A DNA stretch of 15,823 nucleotides, taken from contig CAMPGU010000070.1 in assembly GCA_946885645.1 (NCBI GenBank), forward strand, positions 1-15,823, in the 5' to 3' direction. The translations under genes were made by a program, and so were the position numbers. How positions within the stretch are numbered: position 1 is the stretch's first letter; each line of letters starts with the position of its first letter. The notes beneath the pieces are model-generated. The model worked only from the letters and a program-made list of their open reading frames with translations. It was not told the DNA's origin and made no database searches. The DNA comes from an uncultured Haloferula sp. (lineage in GTDB: Bacteria > Verrucomicrobiota > Verrucomicrobiae > Verrucomicrobiales > Akkermansiaceae). Of this stretch, positions 14,516-15,823 are shown one piece after another.

Positions 14516-14995
14516 GGCAGGGGTCCCGGTGCTCCCGGGTTCTATGGATTAAACGCCGCAGCGCTCTGAATTATTCCGAAAATCGGCCGGACCTTTGTAA
14601 TTACATCGGCAATACGCCAGCGAGGTCGATTCCTTGATAGATCCTAGCACTGTGCGTGCCCCTGCGGCCTGACCCTCTAGCAGCCCTTGGAATTCAAACA
14701 ATTGCATGAGGGGATATGACAACTCGGCCTCTCCCGGGCTCGTGCCGAAGAGTCAAATTGCCACGCCCGCTGCGTCGCATCGGTCGAATTGCAATGCTAC
14801 ATTGTCACACCTGCGCGGAGGCAAGCCTCCTCCCCGCCGGTAACTTTTCCCAGCTTGCCGAAGATCCGGCAAAAAACGGCGTTGTCCAATCGGTAGATCA
14901 CGATCTTCCCGTCCATCCGTTTTGCTGCTGCTCTTTCAAAGCTCTGTTTCGACCTTGCTCCCGTGAAGTAGGTCCGGCAGATTTTTCATGTTCAC
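14516..14995. other. 480-bp divergent intergenic region (sigma factor / comM)
   Basis: It is long for this gene-dense window. I see a perfect palindrome TGTAATTACA (14596-14605) about 80 bases upstream of the sigma-factor start, an extended -10-like TGCTAGGAT on the minus strand (14649-14641), and a 6-bp hairpin TTGCCG/CGGCAA (near 14855-14871) without a useful T-run. A 39-codon minus-strand frame lies at 14797-14916. A plus-strand frame beginning at 14716 runs into comM out of frame and is not convincing. No tRNA or known RNA could be folded by eye. Confidence 0.5.
14797..14916 (-). CDS. possible small ORF (39 aa), weak
   Basis: ATG 14916 to TAG 14797 encodes 39 residues beginning MDGKIVIYRLDNAVFCRIFG. 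About three quarters of third positions are G/C, close to real genes here, and the frame is open for a further 24 codons upstream without a start. There is no ribosome binding site and no recognised family. It could equally be part of the promoter region of the sigma-factor gene or the remnant of a longer gene. Confidence 0.2.
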   Translation of the reverse strand: MDGKIVIYRLDNAVFCRIFGKLGKVTGGEEACLRAGVTM

Positions 14996-15823
14996 ATGAT
15001 CATCCGTCTGTTTTCCGCCGCCCTCCGCGGAATCGATGCCCACGAAGTGGAGGTCGAGGTCAATGCCCGCGAGTCCGATAAACCCCTGACCCTGATCGTC
15101 GGGCTGCCGGATGCGGCGGTGCGGGAATCTTCCCAGCGGGTGCAGTCCGCGATGGCGGCGTCCGCTCTATCGCTCGGGATGGGAACGAAAACGGTGAACC
15201 TGGCCCCTGCGGATTTGAAGAAGGAGGGCCCCTCCTTCGATCTTCCCATCGCGCTGGCGATGGCCGCGGCTTGCGAGGGGGTGCTTCTCACCGCCGACGA
15301 TTGCATGATTACCGGAGAATTGGGTCTGGACGGCGTGGTAAGGCCGGTGAAGGGCGTGCTCGCCATCGCGATCGAGGCGAAGAAGCGCGGCCGTACCCGC
15401 GTGATCGTGCCGGAGGCCAACATGGCGGAAGCGGCGATCATCGACGGTGTCCAAGTGTTCGGGGTGAAATCGCTGCACCAGGCGTGGAAGTTCCTCAACG
15501 GGGAAGAAAGCATCGTACCGTATCAGTTGGATCGCCGCGCCTTTTTCGATTCCCACCGCACCTACGAGGTCGATTTTGATGAAGTGAAGGGCCAGCATCA
15601 CGTGAAGCGGGCCTTGGAGGTGGCCGTGGCCGGAGCCCACAATCTCCTGATGGTAGGCCCTCCGGGAACCGGGAAGTCGATGCTGGCGAAGCGCCTGCCG
15701 ACCATCATGCCGGACATGAGCGAGGAAGAGGCGATCGAGGCGACGAAGGTGCATTCGATCGCGGGCATGCTGGACTTGAAGCGGGCCTTTCTCACCACGC
15801 GGCCTTTCCGCTCGCCCCACCAC
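14996..15823 (+). CDS. comM: ComM/YifB-family Mg-chelatase-like AAA+ ATPase (3' end outside window)
   Basis: The first 276 residues of a protein usually about 500 long; the frame is open at the right edge. The N-terminal ChlI-type domain (1-170) shows 'VNARESDKPLTLIVGLPDAA', 'VNLAPADLKKEGPSFDLPIA' and 'GELGLDGVVRPVKGVL'. The AAA+ domain starts near 190 ('DFDEVKGQHHVKRALEVAVA') with Walker A GPPGTGKS at 221-228, and the last residues visible are 'RPFRSPHH'. In naturally transformable bacteria ComM is a hexameric helicase promoting branch migration during recombination of incoming DNA; in other bacteria the role is less clear. The ATG at 14996 gives the conserved start M-I-I-R-L-F-S-A. No Shine-Dalgarno. 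Divergent from the sigma-factor gene. Confidence 0.95.
   Translation, partial: MIIRLFSAALRGIDAHEVEVEVNARESDKPLTLIVGLPDAAVRESSQRVQSAMAASALSLGMGTKTVNLAPADLKKEGPSFDLPIALAMAAACEGVLLTADDCMITGELGLDGVVRPVKGVLAIAIEAKKRGRTRVIVPEANMAEAAIIDGVQVFGVKSLHQAWKFLNGEESIVPYQLDRRAFFDSHRTYEVDFDEVKGQHHVKRALEVAVAGAHNLLMVGPPGTGKSMLAKRLPTIMPDMSEEEAIEATKVHSIAGMLDLKRAFLTTRPFRSPHH

Noticed and set aside
14855..14875. Hairpin TTGCCG/CGGCAA next to an A-run as a terminator
   Set aside because: Only 6 bp. The A-run follows it on the plus strand and the T-run precedes it on the minus strand, so neither direction gives a stem followed by T residues.
14886..14902. tRNA-like D-loop sequence (CAATCGGTAGATCA)
   Set aside because: The flanking bases do not form a D-stem, and there is no anticodon arm, T-arm or acceptor stem around it.
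1..15823. Defence system, prophage, transposon or CRISPR
   Set aside because: No transposase, integrase, phage, toxin-antitoxin, nuclease or direct-repeat array is seen. The gene content is housekeeping and envelope biogenesis with even composition.

Overview
The window is a GC-rich bacterial chromosome segment. It most likely comes from a Verrucomicrobiota of the Luteolibacter/Haloferula type. This is inferred from protein style: a lysine-tailed pyruvate phosphate dikinase, a Kdo/LPS-transport cluster with verrucomicrobial-type LptC/OstA proteins, a coiled-coil protein with a small 'G..K..LP' beta module, and start codons that almost all lack a Shine-Dalgarno sequence. No database search was possible. 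There are no rRNA or tRNA genes, insertion sequences, integrases, CRISPR arrays or other clear signs of recent transfer. The content is essentially housekeeping, and I found no convincing new multi-gene system.

Layout. (1) 1-1488, minus strand: a Nudix hydrolase, then an ArsR-type repressor overlapping by ATGA an SRPBCC/AHSA1 protein, then a possible gene running off the left edge. The ArsR gene appears to have its own sigma70-like promoter with a perfect operator between -35 and -10, and looks leaderless. (2) 1561-4901, minus: pyruvate phosphate dikinase with a rho-independent terminator, preceded by an unannotated 54-residue ORF. (3) 5082-5672, plus: a SYLF/YSC84 lipoprotein. (4) 5791-8838: a small one-pass membrane protein, divergent from a large two-domain M16 metallopeptidase. 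(5) 8852-9877, minus: a membrane-anchored coiled-coil protein, convergent with the peptidase. (6) 10122-13541, plus: a tight run of DUF1844, kdsA, a fused LptC/LptA-like protein and lptB. This run makes the Kdo precursor and supplies parts of the LPS export bridge. (7) 13601-14515, minus: an RpoD-family sigma factor without region 1.1, with its own terminator. (8) 14996 to the right edge, plus: the start of a ComM/YifB Mg-chelatase-like AAA+ protein.

The points most worth a second look are the in-frame fusion of two exported LPS-transport proteins with an internal signal-peptide-like segment, the histone-H1-like lysine/alanine tails on both ends of the dikinase, the small ORF upstream of the dikinase, and the compact operator-in-promoter arrangement of the ArsR gene inside the end of the Nudix gene.
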